Source: Planctomycetota bacterium (GTDB lineage: Bacteria > Planctomycetota > UBA1135 > UBA2386). From it: a stretch of 64,000 bases of DNA. The translations under genes and the position numbers were made by a program. A model generated the notes under the pieces. The model worked only from the letters and a program-made list of their open reading frames with translations. It did not search any database and was not told the origin of the DNA. Positions 25,846 to 35,084 of the stretch are shown here, piece by piece (within the stretch, counting starts at the first letter, position 1; each line of letters starts with the position of its first letter). The stretch spans positions 1 to 64,000 of the forward strand of contig JADJWQ010000003.1 of the NCBI GenBank assembly GCA_016716265.1. The letters run 5' to 3'.

Positions 25846-27230
25846 CGCGAGCGCGCGCGTTCGGCGCCGGCGTGGCGCTCGGCGCCCTCGCGAGCGCGAC
25901 GCCCGCGCAGCAGACCGCGGCGCCGCTGCGCCTCGCCGGCGAGCACGTCGCGCTGGTCGCGCACGGCTTCGACGCGGCCGTCGCCGCCGGCGCACTGGAG
26001 GTCGTCGATGCGGTGCCGCCGCTGATCGCCGCCGAGCTCGGCGTGACCGCCGCCCCCCGTTCCGCACCCAAGCCCGAGATCCACCTGTACCGCACCGCCG
26101 AAGCGTTCGTCGCAGCCGACCGTGCGCGCACCGGCGGACGCTTCGCTCGCAATCTCGCCTGTGCATTGTGGGACGGCACCGCGCACGTCGCATTGCAGCC
26201 GGAGGTCGGCGACGCCTATCTCGCGCAGCTCGGACTGCCGGCCGCGACGCTCCGACTGCTCGCCCACGAGACGGCGCATGTCGCCCGCTTCGCGCTCTGT
26301 CCCGGCCACCGGGCCCACCCGCGCTGGCTGCTCGACGGGCTGGCCTTCACGATCTCGCACCGCCGGCTGCGCGCGCTGGGCCGCTCCGCCGCGATGCCCG
26401 ACGAGCCGGTGTTCGCGACGGGCCTCGCGACGGCGCGCCGGCTCGCGACCGAGGACCGGCTCGCGACCGTCGCCGAGCTGCTCGGCCGCGCGACGACCGA
26501 CGCCGACGACGCGACCCCCGGCCGCCGCTTCCACGAGCTCTACGCGCAGCACCTCGCATTCGCGTGCTTCCTGCAGCAGCTCGACGCCGGCCGGCCGTGG
26601 ACCGCGCTCTGCGCGACGCTCGCCCGACTCCCCGCCGACGCCACGCCAGCGGACGCGGACGCCGCCCTCGCCGCGTGCGTCCCGGCCGCCGGGCTCGACG
26701 CAGCCTGGAGCACGTTCGCGGCCGCGCTCGCACCGAGCTGGGTCGAGGACCATCGCTCGCTCGCGACCGCGGCCGACGACCCGGCGTCGCTGGTGCAGAC
26801 CGCGTTCGCCGACACCGACGCGATCGCGTGGTGGACCGCCCCCTGCCCGCGCGGCGGCGCGCTGCGCACGGCCGTCGCGTTCCTGCCCGGGGCGACCGGA
26901 CAGGCGGACCTGCTGCTCGGCCGCGACGACACCGGCTTCGTCCAGGTCGCGCTGGTGCGAGGTATCGGGGCCACCGTCCGTCGCCACCACACCGACGGCG
27001 ACCGCTGGGAGCTGCTCGCCGAGCACCCGCGCCCGGCGCTCGGCCGGGCTGCCTCGGCGGAGATCGAGCTGCGCTGGTCCGCCGCGGGGCACGTCACGCT
27101 CACGCTCGACGGCGACGTCGCGCTCGACCGCGACCTCGGCTGCGAGCTGGCGGGCGCCGCCGGTCTCGGCTGCCCGGCCGGCACCGCGGTGCGCTGGCAG
27201 AGCCCGGCGCTCAGGCCCGCCGGGCGGTGA
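25842..27230 (+). CDS. Secreted HExxH metallopeptidase-like protein
   Basis: GTG 25842 overlaps the sulfatase stop (GTGA), so the two are translationally coupled. The signal peptide is 'VTRARAFGAGVALGAL' with cleavage near 'ATPAQ'. 'LLAHETAHVARF' gives a zinc motif with His142, Glu143 and His146. Eighteen residues later 'PRWLLDGLAF' occupies the place where gluzincins of the DUF1570 type have 'WL.EG.A', so the third ligand would be Asp165 instead of Glu. The C-terminal ~150 residues are beta-rich ('VALVRGIGATVRRHH', 'LTLDGDVALDRDLG') like a concanavalin-type fold. It may process a partner of the sulfatase or be a degenerate peptidase. 462 residues. Confidence 0.68.
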   Translation: MTRARAFGAGVALGALASATPAQQTAAPLRLAGEHVALVAHGFDAAVAAGALEVVDAVPPLIAAELGVTAAPRSAPKPEIHLYRTAEAFVAADRARTGGRFARNLACALWDGTAHVALQPEVGDAYLAQLGLPAATLRLLAHETAHVARFALCPGHRAHPRWLLDGLAFTISHRRLRALGRSAAMPDEPVFATGLATARRLATEDRLATVAELLGRATTDADDATPGRRFHELYAQHLAFACFLQQLDAGRPWTALCATLARLPADATPADADAALAACVPAAGLDAAWSTFAAALAPSWVEDHRSLATAADDPASLVQTAFADTDAIAWWTAPCPRGGALRTAVAFLPGATGQADLLLGRDDTGFVQVALVRGIGATVRRHHTDGDRWELLAEHPRPALGRAASAEIELRWSAAGHVTLTLDGDVALDRDLGCELAGAAGLGCPAGTAVRWQSPALRPAGR

Positions 27231-27352
27231 CCCGCGACGCGAATGGGACCTGCGTGGCGACTCCCAAGGACCCACGCCGCGCCCGGTGGGCCACTACGAT
27301 GGCAGGCCGCGCCGGGACCTCCCCCCGCGCGACCTCCTCGCGACGCCCTCCG

Positions 27353-28597
27353 ATGCTCCGCCCTCGCTTCGTCACGCTCTGTCTCCCCGCCGTGGCCCTC
27401 GCCGCGGCGCTCCCCGCGCAGCTCGTGCGCGGCGGTGACCTCGTGGTCGCCGACTACGGCCTGCCCGGCGTGTTCCGCGTCGAGCCGAACGGCACGATCA
27501 CCCAGCTCCCCGATGGCGGCCTGCTCGGCGGGCCGTCCGGCATCGCCGTCACGCGGCTCGGCGAGATCGCGGTGACCGACTTCCCGGCGAACAGCCTCGT
27601 GCTGATCCCGCCGCTCGGCGCCCCGCGGGTCGTCGCCAGCGGGCTCCGCAGCCCGATCCGCGTCGCCGAGGACGTCGACGGCACCTTCCTGGTCGCCTCG
27701 CTCGGCAACAACGCCGTGCTGCGCGTGACGCGGGGCGGCCAGGTGACGACCGTCGCCCCCATGCCATCCGGCTCGCGCCCGTTCGGTGTCACACCCGATC
27801 CGCGCGGCAACGGCGAGTTCCTGGTCGTCGACGACCGGGCCGACACGCTGTTCCGCGTCGATCCCCTCGGCAACGTCACACCATTGCACGCAGGACTGCC
27901 GTTCCAGCTCCCGCAGGGCGCCGCGTTCTTCGCGAACGGTGACTACGCGGTGTTCGACGGCGTCACCGACTCGATCTTCCGCGTCGACCGCAGCAGCAAT
28001 GCGGTGACGACCTGGGTCACCAATGGCGCCCTGGCGGCCAACCCGGAGGGCATCGTGCCGAGCGGCGACGGCGGATTCTTCGTGTCGTCGTCCGGCAATC
28101 CGGGCGGCAACCGCGTGCTGGCCATCGACCCGGCCGGCAACGTGTCGACCGTCGGCTCGGGTGCACCGCTCGTCAACGTCGAGGACATCGGCATCGTCCC
28201 GTCGTTGCGCGCGCCGGCCTTCGCGGCCACCGGCCCGGGCAACCCCACGACGTTCGTCCTCGACCTGCGGGCCGAGGCGAACCGCACCTACGCGCTCGGC
28301 ATCGCAGCGACGGTGTTCCCCGGCCTCCAGCTGTCGCCGACCGACCCCCGCGGGCTGACGGTCAATCCGGACGCGCTGTTCGTCACGACGCTCGGCCTCG
28401 TCGCGCCGCCCGTGTTCACCGGCTTCTTCGGCGTGCTCGATCCGACCGGTCAATCCTCCGCGACGCTCGACCTGTCGATCCTGCCGCCCGGCGCGCTGGC
28501 GGGCATCGTGCTCCACGCGCAGGCGCTGACCTTCGACCTCGCCGCGCCGACCGGCATCGGCGACCTGACCGACGCGCTGCCGATCACGTTCCGCTGA
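27353..28597 (+). CDS. Secreted NHL/SMP-30-like beta-propeller protein
   Basis: 414 residues from ATG 27353, signal peptide 'MLRPRFVTLCLPAVALAAAL' with cleavage after 'PAQ'. Repeats of about 45 residues, each of the type 'G.l.VaDy...gvFRVdp.G..t.l' ('VFRVEPNGTITQLPDGG', 'LFRVDPLGNVTPLHAG', 'IFRVDRSSNAVTTWV', 'VLAIDPAGNVSTVGSG'), form a propeller to about residue 285. The last ~120 residues, ending 'IVLHAQALTFDLAAPTG', are the same C-terminal module seen in the beta-helix proteins and the subtilase. It lies 122 bases after the peptidase gene. Probably a surface or extracellular binding protein; ligand unknown. Confidence 0.8.
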   Translation: MLRPRFVTLCLPAVALAAALPAQLVRGGDLVVADYGLPGVFRVEPNGTITQLPDGGLLGGPSGIAVTRLGEIAVTDFPANSLVLIPPLGAPRVVASGLRSPIRVAEDVDGTFLVASLGNNAVLRVTRGGQVTTVAPMPSGSRPFGVTPDPRGNGEFLVVDDRADTLFRVDPLGNVTPLHAGLPFQLPQGAAFFANGDYAVFDGVTDSIFRVDRSSNAVTTWVTNGALAANPEGIVPSGDGGFFVSSSGNPGGNRVLAIDPAGNVSTVGSGAPLVNVEDIGIVPSLRAPAFAATGPGNPTTFVLDLRAEANRTYALGIAATVFPGLQLSPTDPRGLTVNPDALFVTTLGLVAPPVFTGFFGVLDPTGQSSATLDLSILPPGALAGIVLHAQALTFDLAAPTGIGDLTDALPITFR

Positions 28598-28616
28598 GTG
28601 CGCCGGCGCGCGCTGC

Positions 28617-29957
28617 TCACGCCGGCAGCAGGTCGCCGGGCAGCGTGCCCGTGCTGTCGCCGAACGACGCAGCCGCGACGCCGACCGTCCGCAGCATGCC
28701 GAGCAGCAGGTTCGACATCGGCACGTCGTCGCCCCAGATCCGGTAGCGGCCGTGCGCGACGCCGAGGTCGCTGCCGCCGGCAAGCACCAACGGGTAGTTG
28801 CGCGCGTTGTGCGTCGTGCTGCAGCAGCTCCCGTACAGCACCAGCGTGCGGTCGAGCAGCGGACCGTGCTCGTCGCGGACCGCACTGAGCCGCTCGACGA
28901 ACCGGGCGAACTGCTGCGCATGCCACTGGTCGTAGCGCCCCCACTCCTCCCAGTGCCCGGTCGCGTTGTCGTGCGTGATCGTGTGGTGGCCCTTCTTCAC
29001 GCCGAGCACGAGGTTCGGGAAGTTGTCGGCGAACCCCATGCCGTCCTCGCGGCCGGTCTGGTACGTGACGACGCGCGTGACGTCGGTCTCGAACGCGAGC
29101 ACGATCAGGTCGTACATCGCGCGCAGGTACGCGGTCGGGTCGACGCGCGGGTTCGGATCGAGCTCCAAGTGGCTGGCGTCGAACGGCCTCATCGGCACGT
29201 CGAGCCACGCCTCGGTGCGCTTCACCTGCTCCTCGACCGCAGCGAGCGACGCCAGGAACTCGTCGAGCTTCGCCTGGTCGCCCGCGCCGAGCCGGCGCTG
29301 CAGCCGGCGGCTGTCGTCGAGCAGCAGGTCGACGAGCTTGCGGCCGCGCGCGAGGCTGGCGCGGCGCTCGGCGGTCGTCTCGCCGGCGCCCGGCGCGAAC
29401 AGCCGCTCGAAGATGTCGCGTGGCCGGTGCAGCGCCGGGATCGGGCGGCCGTCCAGGTCGAACGACAGCGTCGACACGCGCGACTTGTAGCCGACGCCAC
29501 CGTCGGTCGACAGCACGAGCGACGGGTAGCGCGTGTGGCGCTTCAGCTCGCGGGCTGCGAGCTGGTCGACGGACACGCGGTTCTGGTAGTGACCGCCGCG
29601 GACGTCGCCGGCCGTCAGCCAGGTGTCGCCGGCGAGGTGGCCGAGCAGCTCGCGGCTCAACGGATGGCTGAGGCCGCCGAGCACGCTGAGCCGCTCGCGG
29701 AACGGCTGCAGCGACTCGAGCACCGGCGTGAACTCGAACTCGGCACCCTCGCCACGCGGGAACCAGCGCCAGTCCGCGTACTGCGGGTCGTCCGGCAGGC
29801 TGACGCCGTTCGGGAAGGACACGAAGCACAGGCGCTTCGGTGCCTCGCGCCGCGCGCCGCGCCGCGGTGACATCGCCTCGAGGTACGGCACCGCGCAGGC
29901 GACACCCGCCCCCCGGAGGAACGTGCGGCGATCGAGCTGCCAGGGACGTCGGCTCAT
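28617..29957 (-). CDS. DUF1552 family protein, Tat-exported
   Basis: 446 residues from ATG 29957. The N-terminus 'MSRRPWQLDRRTFLRGAG' is a twin-arginine signal. The body has DUF1552 hallmarks: 'LCFVSFPNGV', 'LSVLGGLSHP', 'YPSLVLSTDGG', 'FAPGAGETTAERRASL', 'HHTITHDNATG' and 'YGSCCSTTHNARNYPLVLAGG'. The function of DUF1552 is unknown. In planctomycetes it is normally encoded directly beside a DUF1592/DUF1588 cytochrome-type protein, but here that partner is 10 kb away at 39589-42687. It converges tail to tail with the propeller gene (19 bases apart). Confidence 0.9.
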   Translation of the reverse strand: MSRRPWQLDRRTFLRGAGVACAVPYLEAMSPRRGARREAPKRLCFVSFPNGVSLPDDPQYADWRWFPRGEGAEFEFTPVLESLQPFRERLSVLGGLSHPLSRELLGHLAGDTWLTAGDVRGGHYQNRVSVDQLAARELKRHTRYPSLVLSTDGGVGYKSRVSTLSFDLDGRPIPALHRPRDIFERLFAPGAGETTAERRASLARGRKLVDLLLDDSRRLQRRLGAGDQAKLDEFLASLAAVEEQVKRTEAWLDVPMRPFDASHLELDPNPRVDPTAYLRAMYDLIVLAFETDVTRVVTYQTGREDGMGFADNFPNLVLGVKKGHHTITHDNATGHWEEWGRYDQWHAQQFARFVERLSAVRDEHGPLLDRTLVLYGSCCSTTHNARNYPLVLAGGSDLGVAHGRYRIWGDDVPMSNLLLGMLRTVGVAAASFGDSTGTLPGDLLPA

Positions 29958-30083
29958 GGGTCTGGTCGGGCGCAGACGGTAGGCGACGTGGCCGCCCTGG
30001 TCCACCCGGCACCCGGCCACCGCGCGCCGCTCGTCGGCCGGCGCGACCCCGCGCGCGCCGGCAGGCTCGCGGCGACATGGAGC

Positions 30084-32009
30084 TCACCGCTGCGTCCGAC
30101 GTGCGGATCGAGTCTCCCGGTAGAGCTCGCTCTTCATCGCCTTGACCAGCACCGCCAGCTCGCGCGGCGACTGTCCACACCGAACGCCAGCCGCGCGCAG
30201 CATGCGGGTCTCCGCCCCCGACACGCGCCCGTCCTCGAGCATCGCGCGGATCATCGCCTCGAGCCAGCGGCGGGCCTCGTCGGGACCGGCCGGTGCCGGC
30301 ACGCCCTGCGGGCTCCGCCGGACCGCGTCGACCAGCTCGTGGACGCGCTCCATCGGTACACCGAGCTTCCGGGCCATGCTGCTCACGACGGCCGCTTCCG
30401 CGCTCTCGATGCGGCCGTCCTCGAGCGCGGCCGCGAGCGCCCAGGCCAACAGCTCCGAGCTCGCCGCCGGCGCGGGCGGCACGACGCCGCCTGCCGATTG
30501 CGTGCGCACGGCGTCGAGCAGCTCGCGCGCCGCACTGGTGCGGCGCTCGTGGATCGCCGTCAGCACCCAGTCCTTCGAACCGTCCGCCAGCGCGAATCCG
30601 CAATAGCGGCAGGTCGCACCGGTGCCCCCGTCGTCGGGCGCGCCACAGCTCGGACAATGGTTGGAGGTCAGCGCGCGGCCGAGGTCGCTCGTCGCGCCGG
30701 CGGCACGCTCGAGCACGAACAGCGTCCGCTCGAGGCGTCGGTCCGGCGCCGCCTCGCGACCACCGCCGGCCGCCATCCGGTGGCGCCGCCCGTCCCAACG
30801 GATCTCGACGATCGCGCGGTCGCGCTCGGCGCCGGGCAGGAAGCCCGCGGTGCGGACGCCGCCGACGGCGCAATCGCCGACGTAGGTGCGCAGGCCATCG
30901 GGCCCGGCGCCGAGGTGCTCCCGGTAGTCATCGAGCAGCGCGGGCGTCGCGACCTTCGCGAGCGGCGTGACGACGCCGGCGCGGTCCGCCGCCGCCTTGC
31001 GCCAGAACATCACCGACGCGCGGTCCTCGAGGTGCTGCACGCTGAGCATCGGATCGCGCGCCCGCAGCACCGTGAGTCCCGGGACCACGGCGGCGTCCGC
31101 ACCCGACCACTCCGACACCTGCGTGATCTCGGCGAGCACCCAATCGAACTGCCCGCTGAGCACGAGACTCTCGCAGCTCGAGCACTGCGCGGACTGATTG
31201 AGCACGAGCGGCGCCGCGCAATTGGGACACTGCCCCTCGATCAGGCCGTCCCGCCCGGTCGTCCGCGCGCCGCGCCGGCGCAGGAAGCTCCAGCACTCCG
31301 CGAACTCCGATCGCGGCAGCGTCGACCCCGCGATCGGCATCCCGGTCGCGAGCGACACGCGGTGGATGCCCGCGGCGAAGTCGATCCGCACCGTCGCGGT
31401 GTCGAAGTGGTCGTCGCTCTGCACCTGCACGAGCGCCGCGTCCAGCACCCGCGTGCCGACCATGCCCTGCCGCCAGCCGTCCTCGCGCTGCTCGTCGATC
31501 TGCAGCGAGAAGCGCTCGTGGACGCCATCCGACACGAACGGCCGGATGGGCTCGAGCTGCTGCGCGCACCACGCGTCCTGCGCCTTGCGGAACGCGGTCC
31601 GCACGCGCCGCAGGAAGGCCGGGCCGTCGAAGTCCGGATCCACCGCGCGCAGCCGCTCGACCAGCGCGGCGCTGCGCTGCGAACCGCGCACGCCGCGCCC
31701 GCGTCGGATCGCGTGCGCCGTCTGCGCCGACCGCCCCTGTTTCGCACCGGCGACCAGCACGACGACCACGGCGATCAGCAGCGGCACCCCGACGACCGGC
31801 ACCTCGATCGCGAGACGGAACAGCCAGTAGAGCAGGTAGGCGATGCCCTCGCCGTCACCGCCGCCACCGCCACCGCCCCCGCCACCGCTGTAGCTGCCGC
31901 CACCACCGGCCTGCGCGACCAGCAATCCGGGCCACGCCACGACCACGAGCACGCTGACGACGAGCGCCCGGGCGGCGCGCCGGACGGAGCGAACGGACCG
32001 GACGACCAT
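30084..32009 (-). CDS. Membrane protein with Tim44-like, zinc-ribbon and TerB-like domains
   Basis: 641 residues from ATG 32009. A hydrophobic start ('ALVVSVLVVVAWPGLLVAQ') is followed by a glycine-rich linker (about residues 35-52) and a membrane segment ('VVGVPLLIAVVVVLVAGA'). Next comes a Tim44-like domain (about 115-215, 'FDGPAFLRRVRTAFRKAQDAW'). A zinc ribbon 'CPNCAAPL...CSSC' is followed by a second Tim44-like part. A second ribbon 'CPSCGAPDDG...CRYCG' precedes a C-terminal TerB/DUF533-like helical domain ('LAWALAAALEDGRIESAEAA', 'AMLEDGRVSGAETRML'). Tim44-like domains associate with membranes; TerB domains occur in stress systems. The overall role is unknown. It is divergent from the gene at 32281. 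Confidence 0.75.
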   Translation of the reverse strand: MVVRSVRSVRRAARALVVSVLVVVAWPGLLVAQAGGGGSYSGGGGGGGGGGDGEGIAYLLYWLFRLAIEVPVVGVPLLIAVVVVLVAGAKQGRSAQTAHAIRRGRGVRGSQRSAALVERLRAVDPDFDGPAFLRRVRTAFRKAQDAWCAQQLEPIRPFVSDGVHERFSLQIDEQREDGWRQGMVGTRVLDAALVQVQSDDHFDTATVRIDFAAGIHRVSLATGMPIAGSTLPRSEFAECWSFLRRRGARTTGRDGLIEGQCPNCAAPLVLNQSAQCSSCESLVLSGQFDWVLAEITQVSEWSGADAAVVPGLTVLRARDPMLSVQHLEDRASVMFWRKAAADRAGVVTPLAKVATPALLDDYREHLGAGPDGLRTYVGDCAVGGVRTAGFLPGAERDRAIVEIRWDGRRHRMAAGGGREAAPDRRLERTLFVLERAAGATSDLGRALTSNHCPSCGAPDDGGTGATCRYCGFALADGSKDWVLTAIHERRTSAARELLDAVRTQSAGGVVPPAPAASSELLAWALAAALEDGRIESAEAAVVSSMARKLGVPMERVHELVDAVRRSPQGVPAPAGPDEARRWLEAMIRAMLEDGRVSGAETRMLRAAGVRCGQSPRELAVLVKAMKSELYRETRSARRTQR

Positions 32010-32280
32010 GGGTTGCCAGTATCCGCCGTCGTCCGCCGCGCCGCGACGAACGCGGCACGGATCCCGAGCTCGCGGAGGAACGAGGCCCGCACAGAGGGCT
32101 CGTCGCCGATTTCGAATCGCTGACGAACACCGCCTCCGGTCCCGAGCCGTACGCACGCCTCTCCCTCATGCGGCGACGCCCAGGCTCGTCACCACCGCGT
32201 CGCGTGCCTCCCGCCGCTTCCCGCACCCCGGGTCCACACCCGGACGTGCGTCCGCATCCCGTCTCTCTGGAGCAAGCGTC

Positions 32281-35013
32281 ATGCAATCTCCGCGAACATC
32301 CGGCCGACTCGGGCCGGCCGCGGTCCTGGCGGTGCTCGCGATCCTCTCCGACCGCGCGCCCTCCCAGACCCTGACCTTCCCCGCGACGCTCTCGTCGTCG
32401 CACGTGAGTCTGACCTTCGATCTCGTCGGCACGACCGAGCTGCGACTCCTGGCCATCACCAATCGCGATGGCGCGACACCGTTCACGTTCGTCAACGACC
32501 CGACCCAGCTATCAACGACCGGACCTTGGCAGATCCGCGGCCACGGTCCTGCGCCGGCCGGCGCTCCCTTCGCCGTCGATTCGTCGGCCGCAGCGACGTT
32601 CGCAGCCACGTCGTCGCAGGCGGGCAACGAGACGGTGTTCCACTTCGTGTGGACCGGCGTCCGGATCGACAGCGCCAACTTCGTGCGTGTCGAGCTCGAT
32701 GTCGCGCTCGGCGCCACGGACCCCGTGAGCCGCTGGAGCGGCCGGGTCACCCGCGAGGCGGGCAACACGGCCAGCATCGAGGAGGTCGACTTCCCGGTGC
32801 TCTGCGTCAAGGGGCCGGTGGCGCCGCGCTCGCCCCAGGAGTCCCACGCCAACGCACAGTGGCGCACCCGTCTGCTCATTCCGACGGCACTGCTCGATCC
32901 GCTGCCGGCTGCGAATCTACCGGTCGCGTACCACGCCGTGATCGGCCGGGACTACACGCTGAAGCATCCGCACGCGGAGCAGGTCATGCAGTTCTCCGTC
33001 CTGCACGACGCGGACACCGCCGACGCGGGCTTCAACCGCATGCTGTACGTCGGCACGCGCGATGCCACCGGACACTACAAGACCTTTCGCCACCACCCGT
33101 TCAACACGGCGGGCGGCCAGCTGTACTACCACTGGACGACGACCTACTTCCCGACCTTCGCGGACCTGAGCGGGCAGCCCAGCCGCTACGGCAACGAGTT
33201 CATGTCCCCCTACCCCGCGCTGGTCGGCTCGCTGACCGCGCGGTCCGACGACTTCTGGTACGACGCCGCCGCCTACTACCGCTCGATCCTCGAGGATCCA
33301 CAGACCGGCTTCGCGCCGCCGCGCCTGGAGCTGAACACGCTCCTCGGTGACAGCGTCGGCCCCACCATCTCGAGCTTCCCGGTGATGGTCGCGGTCCGGT
33401 CGCCGGCGGGTCCCGGCACGCTGTACGAGCGCTTCCTCGAGCTCACCCGGACCTGGCGCGCGATGCTCCAGAACCCCTACGCCTCGACCTCGGCCACCTA
33501 TCTCCATTTCCAGAACTACCTGAACGGTGGGATCTTCGGGGTCGCGGACCATCCGCTGTCCGGAAGTGTCGACCCCGACGTGCTCCCGGTGATCGACGCC
33601 GCTCGCACCGAGAACATCCGCTGCTCCGTCTACACCTTCCCGGTGTCCGTCCCGCAGACGTCCGGCTGGGCCTCCTTGCTGCCCACCAATTACATCGCGT
33701 GGGACATCGACGGTCTGCCGCAGGGTGATCCGAACGTGTTCGTGATCGACTATGCGATTCCCGGCGCCAATGCCGCCCGGGATTGGTACGGCAACACCGT
33801 CCTCCTCCAGATGATCCAGCACCTGGACCTGAATGGCTTCTACCTCGACATCATGTCGGGGACGGGAACGCGGCTTACCTACGACCCGTCCGGCCTCCCG
33901 CCATACCACCCCGCCCACGGTGGCGACGGCTACGAGCAGGGCCAGATCGCGATGATCGACCATGCACGCGACGTCCTGAACCAGAACGCATCGGCCATGC
34001 CGGGGCCCCACCACGACGTCTACCTCATGAGCGAGGCTCCCGAGGAGTACCTCGCCGGCCACCTCGACTTCATCGGACGTGGATACGACTTCGTTCCGCG
34101 CCACCTGCAGCTCCTCGAGGAGTACCTGCAGTCGATCGGCCTGCCCGGCGATCACACCGGCGTCGCGGCGGGCGCTCGCGACTGGAATCCACCGATGTGG
34201 AATGCCGTATACCACGAGTACGCGCCGAGCTCGGCGATGGTGACCGTGCCGACGACCCTGGCGTTGGCGATGCACCCCCTCAACGGCAACAGCGGCCTGA
34301 CGGGCGACCAGCTCCGGGAGTACCTCGCCTACGTGTTCGGCGCCTACTTCCTGTCCGGGACCAAGCCCTCGGCCTTTCCCTACTATGTCGACATCGACTA
34401 CCCGCTGGTCGTCCTCGGTCCCTCCGGAAACGTGACGCACGATCCGGTCAACGACGTCCAACAGGTGGGGCCGAGTGCCGTGACAGCGATCCGCGATCTC
34501 TACGCCGCTCAGGAGCGCGAACATGGGGGCCAGTACATGCTGTTCGGCAGGATGATGCGTCCGCTCCCCGTCGATCTGGCCACGGCATCGAGGCGCATCA
34601 ATCCTACGAATGCGTGTTACAGCGTGCCAATCGCGTTCCGGGATGCGGTCCTGCCGTTCAACGAGCCAGCGCGCGGGCAGACTCTGATCGCGGCGTTCCC
34701 CTACGACGTCACGTCCGTCCAGCACTCCGTCTGGCGCAGCCCCGAGGGGAAGATCGGCATCCTGCTCTACAATTGGACGCTGAACCCCGCGTCCTTCCGG
34801 GCGGTCTTCGACCCGACGAACTACGACCTCGGTCCGACCCAGACCTACCACGTGTCGCAGTCCGTCCAGGGTGCCCAGGACGTTCTGCTCGGCTCGTACC
34901 AGGGCAACCTGACCCTCGACCTCGGCGTTGGCGGGGGTGGCGGCGGCAACGTGCTGTCGCTCGGCTCCATCCCTGCGCGCACGTTGTACGTCCTCGAGCT
35001 GGAGCCCTGGTGA
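32281..35013 (+). CDS. Secreted DUF6259-type (glycosidase-like) protein, 910 aa
   Basis: The signal peptide 'MQSPRTSGRLGPAAVLAVLA' ends near 'SDRAPSQ'. An N-terminal beta-sandwich-like part (to about 230) precedes a barrel-like part. Motifs there are 'LNGFYLDIMSGTG' (acidic residue after a beta strand, as in glycosidase nucleophile loops), 'VYLMSEAPEEYLAGHLDFIG' (a second acidic cluster) and 'WNAVYHEYAPSSAM'. A C-terminal beta domain includes 'KIGILLYNWTLNPASFRAVF'. From memory this fits the DUF6259 group of uncharacterised secreted glycoside-hydrolase-like proteins; I could not check this. ATG 32281 is the start that gives an intact signal peptide. Stands alone between divergent and convergent neighbours. 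Confidence 0.72.
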   Translation: MQSPRTSGRLGPAAVLAVLAILSDRAPSQTLTFPATLSSSHVSLTFDLVGTTELRLLAITNRDGATPFTFVNDPTQLSTTGPWQIRGHGPAPAGAPFAVDSSAAATFAATSSQAGNETVFHFVWTGVRIDSANFVRVELDVALGATDPVSRWSGRVTREAGNTASIEEVDFPVLCVKGPVAPRSPQESHANAQWRTRLLIPTALLDPLPAANLPVAYHAVIGRDYTLKHPHAEQVMQFSVLHDADTADAGFNRMLYVGTRDATGHYKTFRHHPFNTAGGQLYYHWTTTYFPTFADLSGQPSRYGNEFMSPYPALVGSLTARSDDFWYDAAAYYRSILEDPQTGFAPPRLELNTLLGDSVGPTISSFPVMVAVRSPAGPGTLYERFLELTRTWRAMLQNPYASTSATYLHFQNYLNGGIFGVADHPLSGSVDPDVLPVIDAARTENIRCSVYTFPVSVPQTSGWASLLPTNYIAWDIDGLPQGDPNVFVIDYAIPGANAARDWYGNTVLLQMIQHLDLNGFYLDIMSGTGTRLTYDPSGLPPYHPAHGGDGYEQGQIAMIDHARDVLNQNASAMPGPHHDVYLMSEAPEEYLAGHLDFIGRGYDFVPRHLQLLEEYLQSIGLPGDHTGVAAGARDWNPPMWNAVYHEYAPSSAMVTVPTTLALAMHPLNGNSGLTGDQLREYLAYVFGAYFLSGTKPSAFPYYVDIDYPLVVLGPSGNVTHDPVNDVQQVGPSAVTAIRDLYAAQEREHGGQYMLFGRMMRPLPVDLATASRRINPTNACYSVPIAFRDAVLPFNEPARGQTLIAAFPYDVTSVQHSVWRSPEGKIGILLYNWTLNPASFRAVFDPTNYDLGPTQTYHVSQSVQGAQDVLLGSYQGNLTLDLGVGGGGGGNVLSLGSIPARTLYVLELEPW

Positions 35014-35084
35014 GCGCGATGCGCCGACGCGGCGGCGCGCCTCGAATGGCCTCGCTGCCGCGAGCGGACGCTTCGCTGTTCACG

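Noticed and set aside
31840..31900. Repetitive GCC/ACC tract resembling a trinucleotide repeat
   Set aside because: It encodes the glycine-rich linker of the Tim44/TerB-like protein and is an irregular codon mix, not a pure slippage tract.
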